Positions 7,624-16,586 are shown, counted from the stretch's first letter. The stretch: 26,070 nt of DNA from an uncultured Helcococcus sp. (GCF_946998255.1 NZ_CAMPYN010000015.1:1-26070); one strand, 5' to 3'. Notes: a model not told the origin generated them from the letters alone. A program made the numbers and translations.

Positions 7624-8997
7624 CTAAAACCTAAAATAGATAAATGGGTTGTATGAATTTTGAGCTAAAGACATTACTACTAGTCCAAATAAAATTGCTA
7701 ATATTACTGTGTGTAAAATTTCTGTAGTCGCATTCTTTTTAACCTTTTTGAATACAGGAAATATAAAAATTAAACCCAATATTATATTAAACTTATATTG
7801 ATAGAAATAGTAAACTAATTGCTTATCTATTCCTCCATTAAAAGAATACATAACTTTAATATAATTAAATATTTGTTCCAAACTTTCTGATCTAAATATT
7901 ATCCAACCAATTATTATCAATATTAGAGCATATAGGTGTCCAATGATTTTCGACTTATTTAGATAGTCTAATAAAAATATTTTTTCAAATATAAGTATTA
8001 CTGCAAAATAAAGGCCCCACATGATAAAGTTCCATGCAGCTCCATGCCAAAATCCTGTTAATAACCAGACTATGAATATATTTAAAATTTGTCTTCCATA
8101 TCCTTTTCTATTTCCACCCAAAGGTATGTATACATAATCTCTAAACCATGTAGATAAAGATATGTGCCATCTTCTCCAGAATTCTGTAATAGATTTTGAG
8201 ATATATGGATAGTTAAAGTTTTCTAAAAAATCAAAACCAAAAAACTTTCCTAATCCAATAGCCATATCAGAATATCCAGAAAAATCATAATATATTTGCA
8301 AAGTATAAGCTATAGCTCCAAACCAAAGTAATGATGAATTAGTAGAACTAGCTGATTTTGCAAATATTTCGTTAGCCATAAGCGCAAATACATTTGCTAA
8401 AAGAACTTTCTTAGCTAAGCCCTGTATAAATCTGTTTATGCCGTATGAAAACTTTTCTATACTATGTTCTCTACTTACAATTTGATTAGCAACATCCTCA
8501 TATCGAACTATAGGACCTGCAATCAATTGAGGAAACATGATTACATATAGAAATACAAACAAAGGATTTTTTTGAATTAATTTTGGATTTCTATAACAAT
8601 CAATTACATAACTTAGAGCTTGAAAGGTATAAAAGGATATACCTATTGGCATAATTATTTTCTTATAGTTTATAGATGCATTAAATAATACATTTATATT
8701 ATCTATAAAGAAATTCATATACTTAAAATAAAGCAAATTAGCTATATTTAAAAATATAGCTAAAACTAAAAATATTTTTTTATATTTATTATCCATCAGT
8801 AAACCTATTAAATAATTTATCCCTAATGAAATTAGTAATAAAACTATTAATTTAGGTTCACCATAAAAATAGAAAATCAAACTAAAAATTAATAAAATAT
8901 AATTTCTTATGTTAGTTTGTTTCTCTCCTACTGAATAATAGGCTATTAAAACAGCCGGTAAAAATATAAATAAAAATACTAAACTACTAAATACCAT
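7624..8997 (-). CDS. MBOAT-family O-acyltransferase (AlgI/DltB-like)
   Basis: This 457-residue polytopic membrane protein has roughly ten or more hydrophobic segments. It matches the membrane-bound O-acyltransferase family of AlgI, DltB and PatA, which carry acetyl or other acyl groups across the membrane. Family marks are MFPQLIAGPIVRY (about 154-166), YYDFSGYSDMAIG (about 236-248), FWRRWHISLSTWFRDYVYIPLGG (contains H278) and the catalytic histidine H318 in LTGFWHGAAWN. D-alanylation by a DltB would need DltA and DltC nearby; neither is present, and the partner gene is a DHHW/AlgX-like protein, so polysaccharide O-acetylation is the better guess. GGAG lies 6 nt before ATG 8997. Confidence 0.9.
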   Translation of the reverse strand: MVFSSLVFLFIFLPAVLIAYYSVGEKQTNIRNYILLIFSLIFYFYGEPKLIVLLLISLGINYLIGLLMDNKYKKIFLVLAIFLNIANLLYFKYMNFFIDNINVLFNASINYKKIIMPIGISFYTFQALSYVIDCYRNPKLIQKNPLFVFLYVIMFPQLIAGPIVRYEDVANQIVSREHSIEKFSYGINRFIQGLAKKVLLANVFALMANEIFAKSASSTNSSLLWFGAIAYTLQIYYDFSGYSDMAIGLGKFFGFDFLENFNYPYISKSITEFWRRWHISLSTWFRDYVYIPLGGNRKGYGRQILNIFIVWLLTGFWHGAAWNFIMWGLYFAVILIFEKIFLLDYLNKSKIIGHLYALILIIIGWIIFRSESLEQIFNYIKVMYSFNGGIDKQLVYYFYQYKFNIILGLIFIFPVFKKVKKNATTEILHTVILAILFGLVVMSLAQNSYNPFIYFRF

Positions 8998-9029
8998 TTT
9001 TTCTCCATGGCAAATTTATAATTTGCTAA

Positions 9030-10121
9030 TTATGATTTTTTATTTCTGTAATTAAAAAATTCAGTTAAGAATTCATCTGAGACATCTCCAAATATAGGTC
9101 CATCTTCTGACTGGTTTTCTCCAGCTAGTCCGTTTAATTCAATAAAAACTGCTTCTAAATTTTTGTCAATAGCAAAATCCCAGCCAACCCATCTTAAATG
9201 CGGAACTCTTGGATGTATTTTTTTTACAGTTTCAATAACCTTGTCAAATCCTAAGATTTCAGGTTCGCCAATTTCTTTTCCTTCAGAATCTTTATTGAAA
9301 AATCTGTCACCTTTCATCATATAACCTTTTAACTTATTAGTCTTTATATCAATAGGTCTACAATCACCACCTTGAGAGTAATTATCTACTTCTGAACCTT
9401 TACTTCCTACTCTGACTATGGCTGATAAAATTTCGACCCTATCCTTCATCAATAAAGATAAGACTCTTATGGTATTTACACTAGATTCATTAAAATTATC
9501 CAGTTGAGGACTTTGTTCAATAATTTCTTGTATGATAAATTCTTCATTTTTCATACGTTTTTTTATTTCTTTAATTACTGATAAATAATCTTTGTCCAAA
9601 TATAATTTTTTTATTCCATGGCCTTTTTCACCATCAATAGGTTTAATAATCAGCTGTTGATGATTTTTAAGAATAGATTCTAAATCAGAAAAGCTAATAA
9701 GATTATTATTAGCATCTAATAAAAAACCATTTATATACTTAACTACATCCTTTGCTTTTTTTATATCATTCATAATATATTCAAAATAAAATTTATTATT
9801 TATAGTATCCTGTATTATATAATTATTCATATATGGCATAATCTCATTTTGAAATAAATCCATTGGAATAATTTTAGGATCAAAACTTTGTAACCTATTC
9901 CCATAATATTGATACCAGTATTTTTTAGGTCTATAGGTATTATTAGAGATTTTATCCCAATAAGGCAAAACTTTTTCTTTAAACTCTTCTTCTGAACCCT
10001 GGTAATAATTGCCTTTTTTTATTTCATTTTTCACAAATCTTTTATATTTGTAGGCATTTGCCTTACATCTTAAATTATTTATAAGATTAAATGTCGATAA
10101 ACGTAAATTTCTAAAATTCAA
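9030..10121 (-). CDS. Sugar-transfer-associated ATP-grasp protein
   Basis: This 363-residue soluble protein fits the ATP-grasp subgroup repeatedly found in exopolysaccharide loci (ATPgrasp_ST). Visible parts are a basic N-terminus, the glycine-rich ATP loop IIKPIDGEKGHGIKKL (about 175-190), NTIRVLSLL, and the metal-binding end FIELNGLAG. ATP-grasp enzymes join a carboxylate, activated as acyl phosphate, to an amine, thiol or hydroxyl. A plausible job is attaching an amino acid or other acid to a sugar, but the substrate is not known for this subgroup. The ribosome site CAAGGAG precedes ATG 10121. A 65 bp AT-rich gap separates it from the flippase gene; I saw no convincing internal promoter there. 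Confidence 0.75.
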   Translation of the reverse strand: MNFRNLRLSTFNLINNLRCKANAYKYKRFVKNEIKKGNYYQGSEEEFKEKVLPYWDKISNNTYRPKKYWYQYYGNRLQSFDPKIIPMDLFQNEIMPYMNNYIIQDTINNKFYFEYIMNDIKKAKDVVKYINGFLLDANNNLISFSDLESILKNHQQLIIKPIDGEKGHGIKKLYLDKDYLSVIKEIKKRMKNEEFIIQEIIEQSPQLDNFNESSVNTIRVLSLLMKDRVEILSAIVRVGSKGSEVDNYSQGGDCRPIDIKTNKLKGYMMKGDRFFNKDSEGKEIGEPEILGFDKVIETVKKIHPRVPHLRWVGWDFAIDKNLEAVFIELNGLAGENQSEDGPIFGDVSDEFLTEFFNYRNKKS

Positions 10122-10186
10122 AACAATTCTCCTTGAAAATAATTAATAAATTATATAATACAATAATTATATGAAACTCTTATAAA

Positions 10187-11722
10187 TTAGTCTTTATTCT
10201 TTATTATCATCCTATACAAAGATTTTATTTTATCTCTTTGAATTAGATAGATTAATGCAAAGAATATAAAGGCTGATATTAACATTACTAATATAAAGTT
10301 AAATAATTTAGATAATAAACTAAGATTATAAAAATCTATAAATTTATCAAATATAAATTTAGATATTAAAAGAACTATAGCTGATACTACAAAAATTTGT
10401 AAATATGTTCCTATTTTCTTCATGTACTCCAAAAATGTTATCTTAACTTTTTTATTAATTATAATAGATAATCTAATAAAGGTAATCCAGTTAGTGATAG
10501 TAGTTGCTAAAGCTAAACCCTTGTAATGATAGTTTTTAACGAAAATTACATTTAATATAAGATTCAGTACTAAAGTGATTATACCATCAATCATACTGGT
10601 CTTTGTATCATTAGTCGAATAAAAAATTTTACTATATACTAACTTTCCAGCCATTGGTAATAAACCTATAGAATACAACTTTAGCGCATTTGAAGTTCTA
10701 TTTATTGAATCTATATCAAAAGCACCTCTTCCATAAAATATAGTTACTATTTCATGACTATAAAAAACTAAAACAAAAGATATAGGTATTACCACTAAAC
10801 ACATAAGCTCAAAAGTTTTTTCATAAGTATCTATAAATTTTTCATATTGTTTTTTATTATAGGAAGCAGCTAATAAAGGAAGTAGTATTAATCCTATCGG
10901 ACTGATCAGTCCATCTAAAAAAATGGCATTTAACCTATAAGCATAATCTAATACTGTTATACTTCCATAGTCTAGAAATGAAGCTACTGATTTATCTACT
11001 ATAGAATTTAAATCATTTATTATAACTCCTACCAATATTGGTACTAGCAATACAGCCGCCGATTTTAAATATTTTGCTTTTTTATCTAAAAACCAATAAT
11101 ACTTGTAACCAGTTTTTCTTAAAAATGGAATCTGAATTATCATCTGCATTGATATTCCGATGACTTGAGATACCATCAAGCCAGTAATTCCAAATTTTGT
11201 AGAAAAGAATAATAAATAAATGATTACTGGAATATTTTGAGCAAAAGGTAAAAGTCCAAAATCTACAAATACTCCCTCATGGTTTAAAAACCCTCTAAAT
11301 ATTCCTTGGGCAGAATAAAACATAAGGGCTGGTATCCCCATCCTAAACATAGTATTGGTTAATTTAAATTGTTCCCCTTCAAAACCAGATGATAATATAC
11401 TAATAAATATGGGGCTTAGAAAGAACATACTTACTATTAATAAGAATGATACTAATAATGTAATATTTAATATGTTATTTACAATTTCAATTCTTTTATT
11501 CTTATCATCTTCCTTAGATATTGTCATGACTACTATGTTATTCATAGATGATGTAAGAAGTGAAGATAATATAAGCACACCGGTTAAAGCTATAATGAAG
11601 GCGTCGGTTTCCTTACTACTACCAAATTGCTTAGCTAGTAGAATTGACCTATAAAGACCGATACCTTTTCCTAAAAATCCTAATAAGGTAACCAGAACAA
11701 AAGATTTCATTGTCTTTTTCAT
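10187..11722 (-). CDS. MurJ/MVF-family lipid-linked precursor flippase
   Basis: This 511-residue integral membrane protein has about 13-14 hydrophobic helices and belongs to the MOP exporter superfamily. The N-terminus (FLGKGIGLYRSILLAKQFGSS, broken here: the run from FLGKG to KQFG, then ETDAFIIAL) follows the MurJ/MviN pattern of a short helix, an arginine in the central cavity and the G-x-x-x-E-T-D-A-F motif. It would flip an undecaprenyl-diphosphate-linked unit to the outer face. Its place between ATP-grasp genes suggests it serves as the Wzx of this operon rather than as the housekeeping lipid II flippase. Only 2 nt separate it from the upstream stop (TAG-AT-ATG), with AAGGA inside the upstream coding end, indicating coupled translation. 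Confidence 0.85.
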   Translation of the reverse strand: MKKTMKSFVLVTLLGFLGKGIGLYRSILLAKQFGSSKETDAFIIALTGVLILSSLLTSSMNNIVVMTISKEDDKNKRIEIVNNILNITLLVSFLLIVSMFFLSPIFISILSSGFEGEQFKLTNTMFRMGIPALMFYSAQGIFRGFLNHEGVFVDFGLLPFAQNIPVIIYLLFFSTKFGITGLMVSQVIGISMQMIIQIPFLRKTGYKYYWFLDKKAKYLKSAAVLLVPILVGVIINDLNSIVDKSVASFLDYGSITVLDYAYRLNAIFLDGLISPIGLILLPLLAASYNKKQYEKFIDTYEKTFELMCLVVIPISFVLVFYSHEIVTIFYGRGAFDIDSINRTSNALKLYSIGLLPMAGKLVYSKIFYSTNDTKTSMIDGIITLVLNLILNVIFVKNYHYKGLALATTITNWITFIRLSIIINKKVKITFLEYMKKIGTYLQIFVVSAIVLLISKFIFDKFIDFYNLSLLSKLFNFILVMLISAFIFFALIYLIQRDKIKSLYRMIIKNKD

Positions 11723-11724
11723 AT

Positions 11725-12852
11725 CTATTCCTTACTTGGGATATCTTCTCTTATCATATAATATCCAATTTTTTCCATATAACCTGTAACTGATTTCACT
11801 TTATCGCCATTTTTATAATACCAATGTAGGTCTAAGTATTCCGATGGTAATTCATATTTGCTTTTATCCACTATTGTGTGTGGTTTGTCAGATATAAACT
11901 TAGTTATAAAGACTCCATCTTTTATAATATTTTCTTTTATTTCAGGTTTATGACCTAGTAAAAAATCTAAGGACATTTGCACAAAATTTATATCTGTAGC
12001 ATAGTTAATCAATTTCCACATATGACATCCATCATACCTAGGTGTGAATTCAATTAAGTTCACTTTATCCCCATCGATTTTCATTTGGAAATAAATATGA
12101 CCATTTTCAAATCCCATCTTTTGGTTAACAGCTAAAACTAATTTTCTAATTTTTTCATCAAGTTCATCACTTACAATATTAGGCTTTATAATATGTGCCT
12201 TAATTATACCGCCAGGGTATTCTGTATAAGAAATTCTATCTGAAATTATATAATTAACTAAATCATTATCCACCATGAATGAATTTACAGAAATTTCATA
12301 TCCGCCAGCATACTCTTCTATTATTAAAGTACCTGATTTAGAAAACTTGATACTCTTGTCAAATACAGTCTTTACATCGTCAAAATTTTCTACCCTATAT
12401 ACTCCTCTTTGGCCTGATCCATCAACAGGTTTTAAAAATGCTGGATAGATATCCCATGATTCGAGATCTTCCAATTTCTTAGCAGATTGGGATTTTAAAT
12501 TTCCTTCTATGTCACCTAATTCTTTTCTCCATTTATATTTATCATTAAACTTTTCTAATGACTCACTGGAAAAGAAATTAGGTAAATTTAACTCTTCTGA
12601 AATTTCAGTGATAATTGGTAAGGCAGTTTCAAGTCCCATAGTAAAAATAAAGTCTATTTCGTTTTCAATTACATAGTTTTTAACCTTATCTTTATCCCTG
12701 ATATCAATTTTTTCAAAATGATCTGTATGTTGTTTTATATCTTCAACTAAGTTTCCGCCTATTACATAAACTTCTAAATCTTTTTTCTTGGCTTCTATGG
12801 CTAAATCTACTTGTGATTGTCCACCACCTAATATCAGTATTTTACGCTTCAT
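11725..12852 (-). CDS. ATP-grasp ligase (carbamoyl-phosphate-synthase-like fold)
   Basis: This 375-residue protein begins with a pre-ATP-grasp Rossmann-like domain (ILILGGGQSQVDLAIEA). It continues with ATP-grasp signatures FLKPVDGSGQRGVYRV, IIEEYAGGYEISVNSFM and the metal-binding LIEFTPRYDGCH near the C-terminus. It resembles the PurK/carbamoyl-phosphate-synthase branch and differs clearly from the other ATP-grasp protein in this operon. It probably ligates a carboxylate to an amine; the substrate is unknown. I chose ATG 12852 because GGAG lies 5 nt upstream; the frame is open further, to a TTG at 12873, with no better site. The gene overlaps the upstream epimerase gene by 11 nt, so translation is likely coupled. 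Confidence 0.78.
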   Translation of the reverse strand: MKRKILILGGGQSQVDLAIEAKKKDLEVYVIGGNLVEDIKQHTDHFEKIDIRDKDKVKNYVIENEIDFIFTMGLETALPIITEISEELNLPNFFSSESLEKFNDKYKWRKELGDIEGNLKSQSAKKLEDLESWDIYPAFLKPVDGSGQRGVYRVENFDDVKTVFDKSIKFSKSGTLIIEEYAGGYEISVNSFMVDNDLVNYIISDRISYTEYPGGIIKAHIIKPNIVSDELDEKIRKLVLAVNQKMGFENGHIYFQMKIDGDKVNLIEFTPRYDGCHMWKLINYATDINFVQMSLDFLLGHKPEIKENIIKDGVFITKFISDKPHTIVDKSKYELPSEYLDLHWYYKNGDKVKSVTGYMEKIGYYMIREDIPSKE

Positions 12853-13720
12853 AGCTTCTCCATATCTTTTCAATACTAGTATCTAAATTTATTTTTGGAT
12901 ACCAGTTTAATTCTTCCTTTATTTTTTTTATACTTACCTTGTTAGTGCTATTATCTATATTTGTTGCTTTATCTATAGTTATTCGACTCTTAGATTTATA
13001 GTTTATAACTTTTCTAATTGAATCTATAATATCTTCAATAGTGTATTCATCCTCGGCGCCTATATTGTATACCTCATTGACCTTTAACTTATCTGCTTTT
13101 ATTATTTCCGCAAAGACTTCACATGCATCTTCTACATGTAAAAATGAAAATTTTTTTCCACTATCTATTAAGTTCATATCTTCATCGTTTAAGTAATGAT
13201 AAATAAATTTATTGATAAATCTCTGATCAAAATTTTCACCTATTATACTTGCTATTCTTAAGTTTAAATAATCTATATTGTATTTATTTGCAAAATCTTC
13301 AAAGTATTTCTCTGTATAGATTTTTGCTATACCATATAGGCTAAAAGGTTTTAATAAATCAGTTTCCTTAGCTTCTTTTATCCTGTTTTTGTCATATACC
13401 GATTGGCTAGATATATTTATAATAGTTTTCACGCCATATTCATATGATTTATCCAATAAGTCATAAGTAAAATCATATGAATCTAAAATTAAATCTATAT
13501 CCGATTTTCTAGGAAAGGCTAGATTCAATAAATAATCAGCTTTGATGTCTTGATTATTTAAAAACTCTTCAAAAGCTAATATTCTTATATTACTTTCAAA
13601 TTCTTTTAGCTTGTCTTTGTTTCTAACTACAGCAATGATATTAAAGTCTTTATTGTAAAGTCTAATAAAATTTTTACCTATATATCCACTTGCTCCAGAA
13701 ATAATTACTGTCTTTTTCAT
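12842..13720 (-). CDS. NAD-dependent nucleotide-sugar epimerase/dehydratase
   Basis: This 292-residue extended short-chain dehydrogenase has the NAD site ISGASGYIGKNF (about 8-19), a serine motif NISSQSVYD near residue 103, the catalytic YGIAK pair and a C-terminal half with the VYNIGAEDEYTIEDI pattern of UDP-sugar epimerases and reductases. It is shorter than GalE, and its substrate cannot be named. It overlaps the upstream phosphoglycosyl transferase gene by 4 nt (ATGA) and the downstream ATP-grasp gene by 11 nt, so these three products are probably made in matched amounts. A likely job is making or altering one nucleotide sugar of the repeat unit. Confidence 0.83.
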   Translation of the reverse strand: MKKTVIISGASGYIGKNFIRLYNKDFNIIAVVRNKDKLKEFESNIRILAFEEFLNNQDIKADYLLNLAFPRKSDIDLILDSYDFTYDLLDKSYEYGVKTIINISSQSVYDKNRIKEAKETDLLKPFSLYGIAKIYTEKYFEDFANKYNIDYLNLRIASIIGENFDQRFINKFIYHYLNDEDMNLIDSGKKFSFLHVEDACEVFAEIIKADKLKVNEVYNIGAEDEYTIEDIIDSIRKVINYKSKSRITIDKATNIDNSTNKVSIKKIKEELNWYPKINLDTSIEKIWRSYEA

Positions 13721-14346
13721 CTGACTTTTTTAAAATTCCTTTCAGCATCAAAATCTTTTAAGTTTTTAGGTCTAGTAGTAACACTAGTATCGGCTCCAGA
13801 TACTAGTTTTCTTATAGTTTTAAATAAAATTTTTAAATCTAGTAGAAAGCTAAGATTATCAACATAATATACATCATATCTAAACCTATCTTCCCAATTT
13901 AAATTAGATCTTCCATTAACTTGTGCAAGACCAGTAATGCCAGGCCTTACATCATGTCTTCTTAGTTCTTCAACAGTATAGTAGTGGTAATATCTAAGCA
14001 CAAGAGGTCTTGGTCCAATAAAACTCATTTCCCCCTTGATAATATTAAGCAATTGAGGTAGCTCATCTATACTTAATTTTCTTATGATTTTACCCGCTTT
14101 AGTTATCCTGTCCTTATCTTTTCTTCTATTACCTTCACTATCAAAAGGTACCAGGTCCATAGTTCTTAATTTATATATTTTGAATTTTTTATTCTTATAG
14201 CCTATCCTCTCTTGAGTAAATACTACAGGGCCTGGTGAATCTATTTTTATAAATATAGCTCCAATTATAATAAATGGTAGGCCTAAAATTAATAGAACTA
14301 CAGCCATAATAAAATCTAATAGTCTTTTAAAAAATATTTTATACAT
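13717..14346 (-). CDS. Initiating phosphoglycosyl transferase (PglC/WcaJ catalytic-domain type)
   Basis: This 209-residue monotopic membrane enzyme moves a sugar-1-phosphate from a UDP-sugar onto undecaprenyl phosphate, starting the repeat unit on the inner membrane face. It has one N-terminal re-entrant hydrophobic segment (about 8-33). Catalytic-domain marks follow: YKLRTM (58-63), the Asp-Glu dyad D94-E95 in IDELPQLLN, GEMSFIGPRP (105-114) and RPGITGLAQVNGR (134-146). The size matches the small PglC class without the WbaP/WcaJ N-terminal helical bundle. Together with the 4,6-dehydratase and aminotransferase upstream, this suggests that a 4-amino or 4-acylamino-6-deoxy-GlcNAc derivative is the first sugar, as in the Campylobacter pgl pathway. 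The start lies 8 nt after the polymerase stop. Confidence 0.92.
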   Translation of the reverse strand: MYKIFFKRLLDFIMAVVLLILGLPFIIIGAIFIKIDSPGPVVFTQERIGYKNKKFKIYKLRTMDLVPFDSEGNRRKDKDRITKAGKIIRKLSIDELPQLLNIIKGEMSFIGPRPLVLRYYHYYTVEELRRHDVRPGITGLAQVNGRSNLNWEDRFRYDVYYVDNLSFLLDLKILFKTIRKLVSGADTSVTTRPKNLKDFDAERNFKKVR

Positions 14347-14354
14347 AACATCCC

Positions 14355-16586
14355 TTAATACTGTCTAAATAAATTTATAAATGCAGAGTTTTCTAAATAG
14401 TTTTTAAGTGTTTTTTCTCCATTTGATTTAACTTTAGTATTCTCATCCATATCCTTAAAACTTATAAAATTAAAATTAGATTTTTCTAATTCATTAACAA
14501 CATTATAAAATCTATCTTTTAACTCTTCCTTATCTATGTTGAATTCTAAAAGAATCAAAGATTTGTTTTCTAAAGATTTATTTATTAATTCATTAGTATG
14601 ATTCAATACTTCCTTATTTATTTTAATTAAATCTTCTTTACTAATACCTGTTTTTTTATTTTTATCGCTTTCTTTTTCTTTATTTAATCTTATATCTTCT
14701 TGGTTTATCAGCTCACTATCATCATAAACTTTTGTGTATTTAAGATTATATAAGTCTTGTTTATTAATTGATTTATAGAAATTTTCATCATCTTCTTCTA
14801 ATATAAATTTTCTATACTCCATTAAACTGTATGTTATATGCGCATCATATGCAGAAAAAGGTGCTATAAAGGCGGGAATAGGATTTTTTATCGAATATTT
14901 TTCTCTAAATAAATCCTGTTTATTTATATCTTCAACTATTCCTTCATATCTTGTTCTTCTGTAACTAGTAGAAGACTTAGGATTGTCATTAACTTCTATA
15001 TCTTTATTATCCATATAAATATTATTATTTATTTTATTTGCGTCAACAAAAACATTTGAAGCTATTCCTCTTTCTTCTAAGTATCTATATGCTTTTATTT
15101 TTTCTTCTTCATTTTCACCATTTAACATAATTAAAGCTGTTGCTTTATTTATATTATAAGTTTTGGTATCTTGATTTTTATAGCTGGTTGAAAAATAATA
15201 TACGCTTGACCCAACGAATAAAAATCCTGAAATTATTAAAGCTGCTATTTTGTTTTTACTTATTTTTTTATAATCAAAAGAATAGATTATAATCAATCCT
15301 ATTAAGGACCAAAAATATGATAAAAACCAGAAAGAATCTGATATAAGCAACTTTGTACTCATAGTTAAAAATATTATGATATTTAATGAATCTTTTAATT
15401 CTAATTTAATTAGTAGCTTTATAAGTAGATATAATAGGTATATAAATCCAATAAATCCAACAAGTCCAAAACTTGCCAGAGCTTCTATAACAATATTGTG
15501 GCTATATCCCCATTCATAGTATTTACCTACATAGTCTCTATCTCCAAATATTCCTTGTCCAAAAATTGGACTATCTTTAAATGCTTCAAGCCCTAATTGC
15601 CATATAGTAAACCTACCATTTGATTCTAGAAATTGACCATCTTTAATCATTTCTTTATTTCTTGATCCTTCTTCGCCTAAAATTTCTGAAAGATCCTTAT
15701 CTTTTTCTTCCTCAGGTAATTCGCTTTTATGTTTCTCATATTCTATTTTATAATTTTCATTACTAATCTTTGTTATATAGGTTGGTAAACCGCTAAATAA
15801 AACTCCTATTGATATTGAAAAACTAATTAAGAAGGTTAATATAAGTTTATTGTAGTCTTTTCTTTCTAATTTATTAAATAAAAATATTAATATTATAAAG
15901 AAATAAGCTATAAATAAAACTATAACTCCTCTAGATCCCATCATCATAGTCATAGACATTAGAAAAATTGATATCCCGAGATACAGCTTATTCTTTTCAT
16001 ATATGAATAATGAAAAAAATATTACTGTAACAAAGGCAAGTTCAAATCCTAGGTCCATATTATAAAGTCTTACCAAAGCTTGTTCAGATGGAATTGAACC
16101 TATAAAATAATTAATCCAGCTTCCTACATAAATGAATAAGAATATTTGTATTAAATAATAAACTAAATTTATATAAGCTACTATTTTCAAATTTCTAAAT
16201 ATCTTATCCTTGTTTGATATTAGTAGCATTATCAAGAACCCTGATATTGATGTCCTAACATCAAATACATTTATAAAAAATCCAAAGGCCCTATCATTAA
16301 ACCAAAAAGCTAATTTTGGATTTAATATATGACTTATATTAACCATAGTTAACATAAGTAAAAAGAAAATAAAGAATAAAATATAACCATGATTTTTCTT
16401 CTTAATGTTGTATGCTATAGCTCCTACATATAATACGCAATAGAAGGCCAAAGCTACTAATTGTCCTTTTCCCCCTAATACTAAAGTGAAAAGTTTACTC
16501 ACTAATCTATTAGCAAAAAATAGCACAAAAACTAGGTCGATTATATTAAATTTTCTAGCTTCTTCTCTTAAATGTAATTCTTTCAT
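14355..16586 (-). CDS. Wzy/O-antigen-ligase-type polymerase with degenerate deacetylase-like tail
   Basis: This 743-residue protein joins a polytopic membrane half to a large outer domain. Residues ~15-465 contain about 12 hydrophobic helices, with a charged outer loop (about 275-345). The Wzy_C/ligase signature follows: R325 in NGRFTIWQLGLEAF, SPIFGQGIFG and HN (363-364) before EALASFGLVGFIG. After the last helix (about 447-465), residues ~480-715 are soluble and line up loosely with NodB polysaccharide deacetylases: ALIMLNGENEEEK at the TFDDG position, YRYLEERGIASNVFV, IPAFIAPFSAYDAHIT at the RPPYG position, and SLILLEF ahead of LEKSNFNFISFKDM. The catalytic Asp pair and H-x3-H metal motif are absent, so it is probably a non-catalytic glycan-binding domain. 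Typical polymerases of this family have 400-500 residues. The membrane-half call is firm; the tail is an inference. Confidence 0.83.
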   Translation of the reverse strand: MKELHLREEARKFNIIDLVFVLFFANRLVSKLFTLVLGGKGQLVALAFYCVLYVGAIAYNIKKKNHGYILFFIFFLLMLTMVNISHILNPKLAFWFNDRAFGFFINVFDVRTSISGFLIMLLISNKDKIFRNLKIVAYINLVYYLIQIFLFIYVGSWINYFIGSIPSEQALVRLYNMDLGFELAFVTVIFFSLFIYEKNKLYLGISIFLMSMTMMMGSRGVIVLFIAYFFIILIFLFNKLERKDYNKLILTFLISFSISIGVLFSGLPTYITKISNENYKIEYEKHKSELPEEEKDKDLSEILGEEGSRNKEMIKDGQFLESNGRFTIWQLGLEAFKDSPIFGQGIFGDRDYVGKYYEWGYSHNIVIEALASFGLVGFIGFIYLLYLLIKLLIKLELKDSLNIIIFLTMSTKLLISDSFWFLSYFWSLIGLIIIYSFDYKKISKNKIAALIISGFLFVGSSVYYFSTSYKNQDTKTYNINKATALIMLNGENEEEKIKAYRYLEERGIASNVFVDANKINNNIYMDNKDIEVNDNPKSSTSYRRTRYEGIVEDINKQDLFREKYSIKNPIPAFIAPFSAYDAHITYSLMEYRKFILEEDDENFYKSINKQDLYNLKYTKVYDDSELINQEDIRLNKEKESDKNKKTGISKEDLIKINKEVLNHTNELINKSLENKSLILLEFNIDKEELKDRFYNVVNELEKSNFNFISFKDMDENTKVKSNGEKTLKNYLENSAFINLFRQY

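Noticed and set aside
7624..8997. Assignment of the MBOAT protein as DltB (teichoic acid D-alanylation)
   Set aside because: No dltA, dltC or dltD neighbours; the partner is a DHHW/AlgX-like protein, which favours polysaccharide O-acylation.
10122..10186. Internal promoter between flippase and ATP-grasp genes
   Set aside because: A TATAAT occurs on the - strand, but no acceptable -35 lies at 16-18 bp; in such AT-rich DNA a lone match is not evidence.
11355..11654. 99-codon + strand reading frame opposite the flippase gene
   Set aside because: Low-complexity sequence antisense to transmembrane helices, with no sign of coding.
12853..12873. Upstream TTG start for the ATP-grasp protein
   Set aside because: ATG 12852 has GGAG 5 nt upstream, and the protein then begins directly with the expected beta strand and glycine-rich loop.
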